A program made the translations under genes and the position numbers. From NCBI GenBank assembly GCA_964562015.1, contig CAZLRH010000038.1:1-22764 (forward strand): a DNA stretch of 22,764 nucleotides, given 5' to 3'. Numbering within the stretch: the stretch's first letter is position 1; every line of letters begins with the position of its first letter. Shown piece by piece: positions 15,509 to 22,559 of the stretch. Below the pieces are notes generated by a model. It ran no database searches and was not told the DNA's origin. It was given only the letters and a program-made list of their open reading frames with translations. Source of the stretch: CAZLRH01 sp964562015 (GTDB lineage Bacteria > Verrucomicrobiota > Verrucomicrobiia > Opitutales > JABDGR01).

Positions 15509-16224
15509 GGCTGGTGGTAGGCGGGGCGCACGCCGACGGCCCCGCCGCGAAAATAAAACGTGGGCGGGTAGGTGAACTGGCCGGCCGTCGCGTCAAAGGC
15601 CAGCGTCTGCGGCTTGTCCGGCAAATTGGGATCGTAAATATCAAAACGTCCGGGCGCGCCGTCGGTTTCGCGCACCGCGACGACCGCATGATTGATGCTC
15701 AACCAGGGAAAGTTGATCAACCAGAGCACCACCGGGCCGTCCGCGGCGAGCAATTGTTGCAGCAGGGAAAAAACGCGGCGCTGGTCGCGGGGGCCCAGCG
15801 GCAGGATGATGCGCAGGTTGCCCAGCCGGAAATACGAGCGCCACCAGCCGCCGAGCGTGGCGCGGAAAAGGTCCGGCTCCGCCGCGCTGGCGGCCCGCAA
15901 GTCGGCAAACCCCGGAATGATGATGCGCTCGGGATAACGGGCGGCCTGCCAAATCGGCCGCGCCACGACGGCGCGAATGCGGCGCGCCAATTCCGTCGCG
16001 GAAACCGCCGGCTGCTCGGGTGCGAATTGGGCAAAGCGCCAGAATTGCACGACGGACCGCGCCAGCACGAAACAACGCCGCATGTATTTTTCGCCGCCCA
16101 CGGCCCCTTTTTCCGCCCGCTCCCACCGGGTGCGGCCGTTTTCGTGGTGCCAGACGGTTTCATTGGGAAAGGCCAAGACATCCGTTTGCAGTGAAAACAC
16201 GCGGGGTGGGTTGGGCGTTTTCAT
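15499..16224 (-). CDS. Putative papain-fold (C39/transglutaminase-like) protein in a polyketide operon
   Basis: Family not securely recognised. The 241-residue protein has the residue order of papain-like enzymes: a cysteine starting a helix (RRCFVLARSVVQFWRF, C51), then NHAVVAV with H179 on a strand, then FDIYDPN with D198 nearby. A Cys-His-Asp triad of this kind is found in C39 peptidases, transglutaminases and papain-fold acyltransferases. There is no signal peptide, so it is probably cytoplasmic. The ATG at 16224 overlaps the deacetylase stop (ATGA), and its own stop lies inside the ketosynthase gene, so it sits in the middle of a coupled operon. A role in product hydrolysis, amide formation or carrier-protein handling is possible but speculative. 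An in-frame TTG at 16230 would add two residues. Confidence 0.5.
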   Translation of the reverse strand: MKTPNPPRVFSLQTDVLAFPNETVWHHENGRTRWERAEKGAVGGEKYMRRCFVLARSVVQFWRFAQFAPEQPAVSATELARRIRAVVARPIWQAARYPERIIIPGFADLRAASAAEPDLFRATLGGWWRSYFRLGNLRIILPLGPRDQRRVFSLLQQLLAADGPVVLWLINFPWLSINHAVVAVRETDGAPGRFDIYDPNLPDKPQTLAFDATAGQFTYPPTFYFRGGAVGVRPAYHQPWH

Positions 16225-16970
16225 GCGCAAAGCGGCGAGCGCCCAAGTTCAATCAGGCAGCGGGTGTCCTGATCCTCGGACGTGCGGGGATGAAATAGGA
16301 ATTCCTGACAGTCGGGCAAATTCAACGCGAGGGCCCGGCGCACTTCGTCCGGCCGCATCGCAAAGATGCGGTCCAGGCCCCAGAGGCCCGCGGAGGCCAG
16401 GCCCCGCCACTCGTGCCGGGGCTTGACGCCCAGCAACCACGCGCCGGCGGCGACGACCGCGGCATGGGGACTGCGGTCAAACAAATAGGGCCAGCCCAGG
16501 CGCGCCCACGCGCCGGGCAGGCGCTCCGCCAACCGCCACAGGGACCGCCAGAGCCGGGGATGGATTTGCAAATGATGGTGGGAATTGAAAAAGTCGGCGG
16601 CCAGTCCCGTGGCGAGAAAGGCTTCCATCTGGGCCTCGGCTTCGGCCAGGGCCAAAGCGCGATGCCGGCGGTGCAGGCCAATGGCCCATCCCGCGGCCGC
16701 CGGGGAATCTCCCCACGGCCAGGAGGCGCACGTCAACGGCTGCGAATCATTGAAATGCCAGTGCAGTCCGATGCGAAAAGCGGGATGGTCTCGCGCCATC
16801 GCCACCGCTTCCGCCGTGCCGGGCTGGCCCATCATCAGTGAAGCCCCGTGCAACGCGCCATGGAGATGCGCGTGCAGCATCGCATGGTTGGTCGCGCTGT
16901 CCCGCCCAAAATCATCGGCGATGAAAAGGAATCTTTCCTTTGGGCTGGGCTTTGTTTCAGGCACATGCAT
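16221..16970 (-). CDS. YdjC/ChbG/HpnK-family carbohydrate deacetylase
   Basis: The 249-residue protein has the metal-site motifs of YdjC-type deacetylases: IADDFGRD (D19, D20), GLHWHF (H70, H72) and NSHHHLQIHP (H131-H133, H137). These enzymes remove N-acetyl groups from sugars; HpnK acts on N-acetylglucosaminyl hopanoid lipids. A GT21-type glycosyltransferase gene like HpnI starts 12 bp away on the other strand, so the pair may attach an N-acetyl sugar to a lipid and then deacetylate it. It is the first gene of the minus-strand operon and overlaps the next by 4 nt. I chose the ATG at 16970; an in-frame ATG at 16991 would add seven residues and overlap the divergent gene. Confidence 0.8.
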   Translation of the reverse strand: MHVPETKPSPKERFLFIADDFGRDSATNHAMLHAHLHGALHGASLMMGQPGTAEAVAMARDHPAFRIGLHWHFNDSQPLTCASWPWGDSPAAAGWAIGLHRRHRALALAEAEAQMEAFLATGLAADFFNSHHHLQIHPRLWRSLWRLAERLPGAWARLGWPYLFDRSPHAAVVAAGAWLLGVKPRHEWRGLASAGLWGLDRIFAMRPDEVRRALALNLPDCQEFLFHPRTSEDQDTRCLIELGRSPLCA

Positions 16971-16982
16971 TGCTAGCCGGGG

Positions 16983-18122
16983 ATGATACAACTGTTGGCG
17001 GGCTGGTCAATGGCGGCACTGGGATGGTGGGTGATTGCCTACCTGCTCCTGCGCCACTGCCGCCGTGCGCCTCCCTTGGCCGGGCCGCCGTTGGCAGAGA
17101 CGATCACAATCTTCAAGGCCCTGCCGCCGCTGGGCCCAGCCGGCGCCAGTGCGCGCTTGCGCGAAGCTCTCCACTCGTTTGTCCGGCAACTTGACGGCGA
17201 GACCGAACTCCTGCTGGGACTGCACGAAGAGGACCGTGACGCCGCCCAGGACTGGCTGGTTCCGTTGCAAGCGGCGGCCCCGGCCGGTCGCGTGCGCGTT
17301 TTTTTTCGCACTACTCCGCACGCGCACGCCAACGCCAAAATTTCCTGGTTCGAATGGCTCGCGCCGCACGCCCAAGGCCCGTGGTGGTTGTGGAGCGACG
17401 CCGATATCGTCGCTCCCCCCGGCTGGCTGGAACAGGCCCGGCGCGCGGCCCTGGCGCTCCCGCAGGCGAATTTGGTGACCTTTCCGTATTACGTGCGGAA
17501 TCCGACGCACCGGCAAAGCTGGTGGGACGCCGCCTATGTCAACGCCGAGATGCTGCCCGGCGTTTGCCTCATGGCGGTTTTTCAGCGCGAGGTGAATTTT
17601 GCGTTCGGCGCCGCGATGTTGTTTCAGCGCGACCTTTTTTTGCGCCACTGCGAGTGGAAGCGGCTGGGCCGGGAATTGGCGGATGATTTTGCGGTGGGCC
17701 GGGCGCTGGGGCGTTGCCGCGTCGCGCTGCCCGCCTTGGAAACACTGGCCGAGGAGGACACCTGGGCGAGCGCGCTGCGTCACTATCAGCGCTGGCAAAA
17801 GACCATCCGCTGGTGCCAGCCGGCCGCTTATGCCTGCCAGCTTCTCATCAATCCGCTGCTGGGCTGGCTGGCCGCCGCGGTGGCTTTTCCGACGCTGCCT
17901 GCAATTTGGGCCGGCTTGTTCTTGCAGTATGGCGCGGAAGTTTTGGCGGTGGTGATGCTCACCCGGCAAGCCAGCGGCACGCGCCTCCCCTCCGCTTCGG
18001 CGGTGCTCGTGCTGGCGACGTGGCCGGCTTTGCGCGGGGCCATGTGGCTGGCCAGTTGGCTGCCGACCAGTGTGCGCTGGCGCGAGCGGACCTGGCGGGG
18101 CCGCCGGCAACCGGAGGCTTAG
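16983..18122 (+). CDS. GT21 / HpnI-like membrane glycosyltransferase
   Basis: The 379-residue protein begins with a membrane helix (residues 2-24), followed by a GT-A catalytic domain. It shows DAD (139-141) for metal and nucleotide-sugar binding, ELADDFAVG (D234, D235), and HYQRWQKTIRW (267-277). That order matches the D1-D2-D3-xxxRW signature of ceramide-glucosyltransferase family GT21 and of HpnI. C-terminal hydrophobic segments at about 280-330 and 340-365 anchor it in the inner membrane. It should transfer a sugar from a nucleotide donor to a lipid on the cytoplasmic face. It is divergent from the deacetylase gene with only 12 bp between starts, and its 3' end overlaps the convergent antiporter gene by 4 bp. 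The acceptor could be a hopanoid, another lipid or the polyene product. Confidence 0.8.
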   Translation: MIQLLAGWSMAALGWWVIAYLLLRHCRRAPPLAGPPLAETITIFKALPPLGPAGASARLREALHSFVRQLDGETELLLGLHEEDRDAAQDWLVPLQAAAPAGRVRVFFRTTPHAHANAKISWFEWLAPHAQGPWWLWSDADIVAPPGWLEQARRAALALPQANLVTFPYYVRNPTHRQSWWDAAYVNAEMLPGVCLMAVFQREVNFAFGAAMLFQRDLFLRHCEWKRLGRELADDFAVGRALGRCRVALPALETLAEEDTWASALRHYQRWQKTIRWCQPAAYACQLLINPLLGWLAAAVAFPTLPAIWAGLFLQYGAEVLAVVMLTRQASGTRLPSASAVLVLATWPALRGAMWLASWLPTSVRWRERTWRGRRQPEA

Positions 18123-19345
18123 GAATACCTTGGGCGCGCGGGCGCTTTTCGCGCGAGCAGTTGCAGGAGCGGGCAAGTCATCAAGGTGGTGGCCAGGGCC
18201 ATCACCACCAGCAGCGTGAACATCTTCGGCGAAAGCAGGTGCAATTCCAGGCCGGCGTTGAGCACGATGAGTTCCACCAAGCCCCGCGTATTCAATAAGA
18301 CACCCAGCGTAACCGCGTCCCGCCACCGCTGGCCCGCCCACCGGGCCGCCAGGCTGGCCCCGCCCAGTTTCCCGGCCGTGGCCACCGTAATTATCATAAC
18401 GCATAATAACCAATCGTGCGGGGAATCGAGCAGGCCGATTTGGGTGCGCAAGCCCGTGTACGCAAAAAACACCGGCAGCAAAATGAGCCGCACCCAGACT
18501 TCGAGGCGTTGGACGCACGGCACGCCAGGCGCCGCGTTTTTCGGCACTATCACGCCGAGCAAAAAGGCGCCAAATAGCGCGTGCAGGCCAATCCAGTCCG
18601 TCACGGTGGCAGAGAGCACCAGCAACATCAGCAACACGAGGTGCGCGCCCGGGCGCAGCCTTCGCAGCAGCGGCCGCACCACGCCCAACATGGCGGCCAG
18701 ATAAACGGCGGCCAACACCAGCGTCGGCGTGCCCGCCAGCGTTTTGGTTTGGGCGAGCCCCGCCACCAGCGCCAGCAGACACCAGGCGGCGACATCGTTG
18801 AGAGCCGCGCAGGCCAGCGCCAGGTTGCCCAAGGGCGTTCTGCGCAACCCGGTGTCGGCCAAAATTCTCGCCAAAACCGGAAACGCGGTGATGGACATCG
18901 CCACGCCTACGAACAACGCATAGGAAGTTTTGGAAGCCAGCGGGCCGGCCAGCGTCGCATCCGCCAAAATGGCGAGAAGGAAGCCGAGGCAAAAAGGAAA
19001 AAACATGCTCGCCAGCGAAATCACCACCGTGTTCCGGCCCTGGCGGCGCAGCGTCGGCCCATCGAGCTCCAAGCCGAGCAAAAACATATAGACGACGATC
19101 CCCGCCTGCGCGATCCAACCCAGCCAGGGAATGGTCTCCGCCGGAAAGAGAAAAGCCTGAAGGTCCGGCCAAAACAGACCCAGCAACGACGGCCCGAGCA
19201 AAATCCCCCCGACCACTTCCCCCATCACGGCGGGTTGCAGTAATTTTCTGAAGAGTTGGCCCAGACCCCGCGCCACGACGATGACGACCACCCACGCCAG
19301 CAGCAAGTGGCCGATTAGGGAAAGCAAGGAGTGGTCAGCGGGCAT
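18119..19345 (-). CDS. CPA2-family cation:proton antiporter
   Basis: The 408-residue integral membrane protein has about twelve hydrophobic segments. It carries family landmarks: GGILLGPSLLG, MFLLGLELD, GVAMSITAFPVLARIL (unwound helix region), the ion-site motif ALNDVAAW and GVLLNTRGLVELIVLNAGL. The last motif is typical of CHX/KefB-like exchangers. It has ND followed by V rather than the ND-D of electrogenic members, suggesting electroneutral exchange of K+ or Na+ for H+. There is no C-terminal TrkA-N regulatory domain. It is not obviously part of the polyketide cluster, since it is convergent with the glycosyltransferase, and it marks the cluster's right edge. Confidence 0.85.
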   Translation of the reverse strand: MPADHSLLSLIGHLLLAWVVVIVVARGLGQLFRKLLQPAVMGEVVGGILLGPSLLGLFWPDLQAFLFPAETIPWLGWIAQAGIVVYMFLLGLELDGPTLRRQGRNTVVISLASMFFPFCLGFLLAILADATLAGPLASKTSYALFVGVAMSITAFPVLARILADTGLRRTPLGNLALACAALNDVAAWCLLALVAGLAQTKTLAGTPTLVLAAVYLAAMLGVVRPLLRRLRPGAHLVLLMLLVLSATVTDWIGLHALFGAFLLGVIVPKNAAPGVPCVQRLEVWVRLILLPVFFAYTGLRTQIGLLDSPHDWLLCVMIITVATAGKLGGASLAARWAGQRWRDAVTLGVLLNTRGLVELIVLNAGLELHLLSPKMFTLLVVMALATTLMTCPLLQLLARKAPARPRYS

Positions 19346-19439
19346 GGGAAATTTTCCTGGCCTCGTAAGCTGTGCCCAACCCCCGGCCCAGGCCAGATTA
19401 TTAATCCTGCTTCCCCCCGGCCCAATTCATTGGGGAGGT

Positions 19440-19585
19440 TAAAGTCTGGGTTCAATTGCTTAACACTAACCTCGCGCTGCTTGAACGACGAGGCCTTCAG
19501 GAAGCGGCGGATTTGCTTGCCGGATTTTTTGGCCAAGGCATAGTAAATGCCTGGCGAATCGCTCCAAATCAGGCAATCGGGCCTA
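19440..19585 (-). pseudogene. Internally deleted tyrosine recombinase remnant
   Basis: The frame reads CLIWSDSPGIYYALAKKSG and continues KQIRRFLKASSFKQREVSVKQL. It aligns with two separate pieces of the intact integrase at 21389-22468: residues 19-46 (CLFRSDASGIYYALVKKSG..., RRSLK) and residues 92-107 (LKASSALRREVSLKQL). About 47 codons between two LK positions are missing, and everything after the second piece is lost, including all catalytic residues. It lies 40 bp left of the partial tRNA copy, in the same order and orientation as the intact integrase and the full tRNA. It is thus the relic of an earlier element of the same family. Confidence 0.8.
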
Positions 19586-19625
19586 CAGCAAAAATTCGTC
19601 TCCTGCGGACCAGAACCGGCCCTTC

Positions 19626-19664
19626 GCCTCCATAGTTCAAGTGGATAGAACCGCGGTTTCCTAA
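19626..19664 (+). repeat. attL-like 39-bp copy of tRNA-Arg 5' half
   Basis: The 39 bases match 22560-22598 exactly: the tRNA acceptor 5' strand, D arm and the anticodon arm through the anticodon loop. Identity stops right after CCTAA in the loop. The rest of the tRNA is absent here, so this copy is not a functional tRNA and is best read as an attachment-site duplicate. Confidence 0.9.
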
Positions 19665-19700
19665 TTTAAAATGATACGATTAGCGACAGTCGGCCCGAAT

Positions 19701-19790
19701 CTGCACTAATGCGCTTGAGTCTGCATGATAGGCATTTGCGGAATTTCCGCCCTCAGCCTGAGTCAGCACTAATTCAGCTAAATCAGCCCA
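19701..19790. repeat. Cluster of short direct and inverted repeats near attL
   Basis: The stretch has related units CTGCACTAAT (19701-19710) and CAGCACTAAT (19764-19773), further TCAGCTAAATCAGC units, and an inverted repeat GCGGAA-T-TTCCGC (19738-19750). Such short repeats beside an attachment site could be integrase arm-type or excisionase binding sites, but no function is demonstrated. Confidence 0.35.
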
Positions 19791-19832
19791 TTTCCAGCCA
19801 CCGGGTTACACATTTGGATTACATATTTGAAC

Positions 19833-20471
19833 TTAGTTCTTGTCTATGCCGTCCAGGACAAGGGGGATTTTGCTAGGTTCTTTGACTAGAGCATACGACC
19901 ATTGGCCATAATGTCCGTCTGCATTAACGGCGGCCACCCAGCGTTTTGCGGCGGCGGACTTTACGTCAGATAGCGGATCATAACCTTTTGTTTCGAGAAT
20001 GAGATGCATGGGGCGTGTCCCTTTCAAGCGAATTACAAAGTCAGGAACATAGTCGTGAGTTTGCCCATTGTTGAAGTACCCAATGGTAAAGCCCAAGCCC
20101 GAGTTTTTGACAAAAGCCTCAACCCGTTGATGGCGATCAATAAAATAAGTGGCCGATTGCTCCCATTTTACGGTGTCAGCCACAACAAAGTTGAGATGGC
20201 ATTTTACCGCTTCACGCACTTCACGGGAGGTAAAAAAGCTAACATCTGCTGTGGTGCCAGGTTCTCTATTTTGTTCAAAAATTGGAACTTCAGGAATCTC
20301 CCCTGACAAGGTGTCACCTCTTATTGCTTCTGTAAGTCGTTCTACGAGCCAACCGTAATAAGGGGCCAGAAACGCATCCTTAACGTCATTTGGCGTTCGA
20401 ACTTCAATGTGAGACTCCACGTAACGCTTCACTAGAGTAACGCATTGTGGAAACAAAACCTGAACTGGCAC
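19833..20471 (-). pseudogene. C-terminal remnant of a type III restriction-enzyme Res subunit (BPTD_3080-like)
   Basis: The 212-residue frame resembles the C-terminal part of large Res-type helicase-nucleases: VRTPNDVKDAFLAPYYGW, a REVREAVKCHLNFVVADT block, and the nuclease core YVPDFVIRL...LILETKG (D144, E160, K162; a PD-(D/E)xK site), followed by AAAKRWVAAVNADGHYGQW. Full-length family members have a DEAD-like helicase domain of several hundred residues before this, which is missing. Similarity begins at about 20477 without a proper start; the GTG at 20471 is only the first possible codon. A deletion has joined this tail to the ASCH-domain head upstream. The nuclease residues are intact, but without the helicase part it is unlikely to act as a restriction enzyme. 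Confidence 0.75.
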
Positions 20472-20617
20472 CTCGCAACTGGTCTGTCGGGCATAAGCAC
20501 CAAATCACCTTTTTCGACTTTGGGGCGCACGCGGCGCAATTCCACAGTTTTGCTTCCATTGAAAATCATTTCCGCGTAACGCGGTCGAATGGTCATAAGT
20601 AAAGCACGTTCAGTCAT
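20432..20617 (-). pseudogene. N-terminal remnant of an ASCH-domain (PUA-like) protein
   Basis: The frame starts MTERALLMTIRPRYAEMIF and continues NGSKTVELRRVRPKVEKGDLVL, the typical opening of ASCH-domain proteins, which have an RNA-binding PUA-like fold and occur in mobile regions. Similarity ends near 20495. The remaining codons (RCQFRFCFHNALL) are an out-of-frame reading of the restriction-subunit sequence, so the two genes were joined by a deletion between about 20477 and 20495. The start ATG overlaps the TGA of the upstream gene tail (ATGA), showing that the genes were once an operon. As it stands the product is a 61-residue fragment. Confidence 0.65.
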
Positions 20618-20784
20618 ATGCCAGAGAGGTTCATCCCCTGCTTGTATATTTGCATAAATTGTTCATCTGTAACGCGCCGCGGATTTTGTGGATGCGGAAT
20701 TCCCAGATTTTTGAGTTCAGCTAGTCCGAGGGGTGTTGCAAAGCGCTCCGTGCGCGAAAAGCGAAATGCCAAGCCTATCTATGT
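20614..20784 (-). pseudogene. C-terminal tail of an unidentified protein upstream of the ASCH remnant
   Basis: An open frame following a stop near 20785 reads LAFRFSRTERFATPLGLAEL, then KNLGIPHPQNPRRVTDEQF, and ends GMNLSGI with TGA at 20614-20616, overlapping the ASCH start by ATGA. The sequence looks like real protein and the overlap is operon-like. Its 5' part has been lost into the repeat-rich region. I do not recognise the family; nucleic-acid-binding PUA-like proteins (EVE or ASCH type) are one guess. Confidence 0.4.
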
Positions 20785-20789
20785 AGGGA

Positions 20790-20935
20790 ACCGAGTGAGT
20801 CAGTTGCGTCAGTGGAATGGTGGAGCGTTGCGTATGGAGCGCAGGGCTGTTTGCGCAGTCATGCGCAGATTGGCTTTGCGTATCCATACGCTGCGTATTT
20901 GCGCACAGCTGGCGTGCGGAAAGTGGACTTTTGCA
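20790..20935. repeat. TGCGYA-rich repeat stretch with palindrome
   Basis: TGCGTA and TGCGCA hexamers recur many times here, and GCGTAT-CC-ATACGC at 20878-20891 is a perfect inverted repeat. No coding sequence is convincing in the stretch. It may be a protein-binding array or replication/partition-like sequence of the island; this is unproven. Confidence 0.4.
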
Positions 20936-20987
20936 GGCTAGGAAGCTGCTCCCGCAAGATGCGCAATGCTCAGTGGGCCAATCCGCT

Positions 20988-21307
20988 GCTGATGGCGTGC
21001 GCAAATCTGCTGATACGCTTGCAGATGGCTGCTGATGAGGTGCTGATGATCTGCTGGGATTGCTGGTTTGCTGGTCCAGCAGTGCGGATTTGCAGTTTGC
21101 TGGGTTGCTGGCAGCAGGCCATTTGCACTCGTAAATACCCCTGTTTTCCCTCTGCGGATGGGCATTAGCAGGGAAGGTTTGCTGATGATCTGCGGGAAAC
21201 TGCTGGTAAGCTGCTGATGGGCTGCTGGGATTTGCGGGAATCTGCTGATGGACCTGCTGAGACTGCTGAAAAAGTGCTGATGGGCGCGCATCAGCAGGTC
21301 ATCAGCA
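20988..21307. repeat. GCTGATG-type degenerate repeat array
   Basis: This roughly 320-bp non-coding stretch between the decayed cargo and the integrase 3' end is dominated by GCTGCTGATG and related units. GCTGATG itself occurs at 20988, 21031, 21042, 21181, 21213, 21244 and 21276, and is inverted (CATCAGC) at 21289 and 21300. TGCTGATG and CATCAGCA at 21275-21296 form an 8-bp stem with a 6-nt loop. The spacing is irregular. The frames open across it give only His/Gln/Ser-rich or Leu/Met-rich low-complexity products. Confidence 0.6.
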
Positions 21308-21388
21308 CATCCAAAGGGGTTCTTTCGACGACAGAACCGCCTTTTGCCGCCTTTACCCCTAAAATTACCCTGTCTCTAACGCTAGGCC

Positions 21389-22468
21389 CTAAGTCATCCG
21401 TTGGGCCATTTCAAAGGAATGGGTGTCGCGGAGGTGGCCGTAGGTTTTGGCCACCAGCAACCCGCCGTCTTTGTGCCCAACCCACGCAGCGATGGTCTTG
21501 AAATCCACGTTCTTTTCGATGGCGTTGCTGACAAAGAAATGGCGCATGGAGTGATGGCTAAAATGTGGAAACTGGTTGGTCTTGCAGGCGGCTTCCAGGG
21601 CTTTCTTGGCGTTGCCTAGAGGGACTACCAAATCTGGTGCCTCGCCGGGTTGGCCGGTCTGCAAGCGCGCTTGCAGGCGTTCTAAGAAGGCCCGAAACGC
21701 CGGAAACAAGGGCACAGTGCGGACTTCGTGATTTTTGGTGCCAAACTCGCCGCCGGTCACGGTGAAGCTGCCGCGCGCGAAATCCACGTCGGACCAACGG
21801 AAGGCGTTGGCTTCGCCCTTGCGCATACCGGAGTAGGCGAGCAGTTCCAGAAAGTCGGCAGCCATCCAGTACCGGATATCGAAACCCCGCAAGGTAGCCA
21901 GGATGGCCGCAAATTGCTCCCGGCTGGGAATCACCATGTTTGTCCGCCCCAAACGGCGCCGGGTGACAACGACGGCGGGATTCGCGAGGATAAGGCCCTC
22001 GCGCTGGGCATAATCGAGAACCGATTTGATCGTCTCGCGCTCATTATTGAACGTAGAAGCCGCAATATGCGGGCTGCGGGCTTTGGCCCAATCCTCGCAA
22101 TGGACACGGGTAATGCTGCGGACGGGCAAGGTCCCGAAGATTGGGCGAAGCTGCTTGAGGCTGACTTCCCGACGCAGGGCCGAAGATGCTTTCAAATGCG
22201 GCCGTCGCGAGTCCAGCCAGCGTCCGGCAATGTCATCGAAGGTCCATCGCGCCTTGCCATTAGTGAGATCGAGGCTGTCGGCCTTTTCCCTGAATTCGGC
22301 CAAGCGGCGCTCCGCCAGCTTGCGGTCCGGGGTCTTGAGGGAGCGGCGGATTTGCTTGCCGGATTTTTTGACCAGAGCATAATAAATCCCTGATGCGTCG
22401 CTCCGAAACAGGCATTCCGCCACCCGCGTGTAAGTCACCTGGGCTAGGTCTGGTTGGCTATCTTTCAT
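21389..22468 (-). CDS. Tyrosine recombinase (phage-type integrase)
   Basis: The 359-residue integrase has an N-terminal region with a YYALVKKSGKQIRRSL arm-binding-like strand pair (residues 29-44), a core-binding SAM-like domain (about 75-160) and a catalytic domain. All catalytic residues are visible: R216 (SGMRKGEA), K245 (GTKNHEVR), H306 and R309 (HSMRH), H332 (VGHKDG) and the nucleophile Y343 (AKTYGHL). It would cut and rejoin DNA at the tRNA-Arg attachment site. Its start lies 91 bp from the tRNA and it is transcribed away from it. Length is normal for the family and there is no frameshift, so it may be active. No excisionase gene was found. Confidence 0.92.
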   Translation of the reverse strand: MKDSQPDLAQVTYTRVAECLFRSDASGIYYALVKKSGKQIRRSLKTPDRKLAERRLAEFREKADSLDLTNGKARWTFDDIAGRWLDSRRPHLKASSALRREVSLKQLRPIFGTLPVRSITRVHCEDWAKARSPHIAASTFNNERETIKSVLDYAQREGLILANPAVVVTRRRLGRTNMVIPSREQFAAILATLRGFDIRYWMAADFLELLAYSGMRKGEANAFRWSDVDFARGSFTVTGGEFGTKNHEVRTVPLFPAFRAFLERLQARLQTGQPGEAPDLVVPLGNAKKALEAACKTNQFPHFSHHSMRHFFVSNAIEKNVDFKTIAAWVGHKDGGLLVAKTYGHLRDTHSFEMAQRMT

Positions 22469-22559
22469 GCCTTCCAGCCTACGGGTTACATATTCGGGTT
22501 ACAAGTGCCAATTTTAGCCCTAGTCGCAACTTACATAAGTCATTTATTTAAAGCCATTT

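Noticed and set aside
17007..19295. 762-residue open frame on the minus strand
   Set aside because: It spans two real genes (glycosyltransferase antisense and antiporter out of frame) and gives a Gly/Arg-rich product without recognisable domains.
20938..21291. 117-residue minus-strand frame rich in His, Gln and Ser
   Set aside because: It is simply the translation of the GCTGATG repeat array; composition is low-complexity and no ribosome-binding site is seen.
20988..21307. Possible CRISPR array
   Set aside because: Units are only about 7-10 bp, spacing is irregular (11 to 130 bp), and no cas genes are present.
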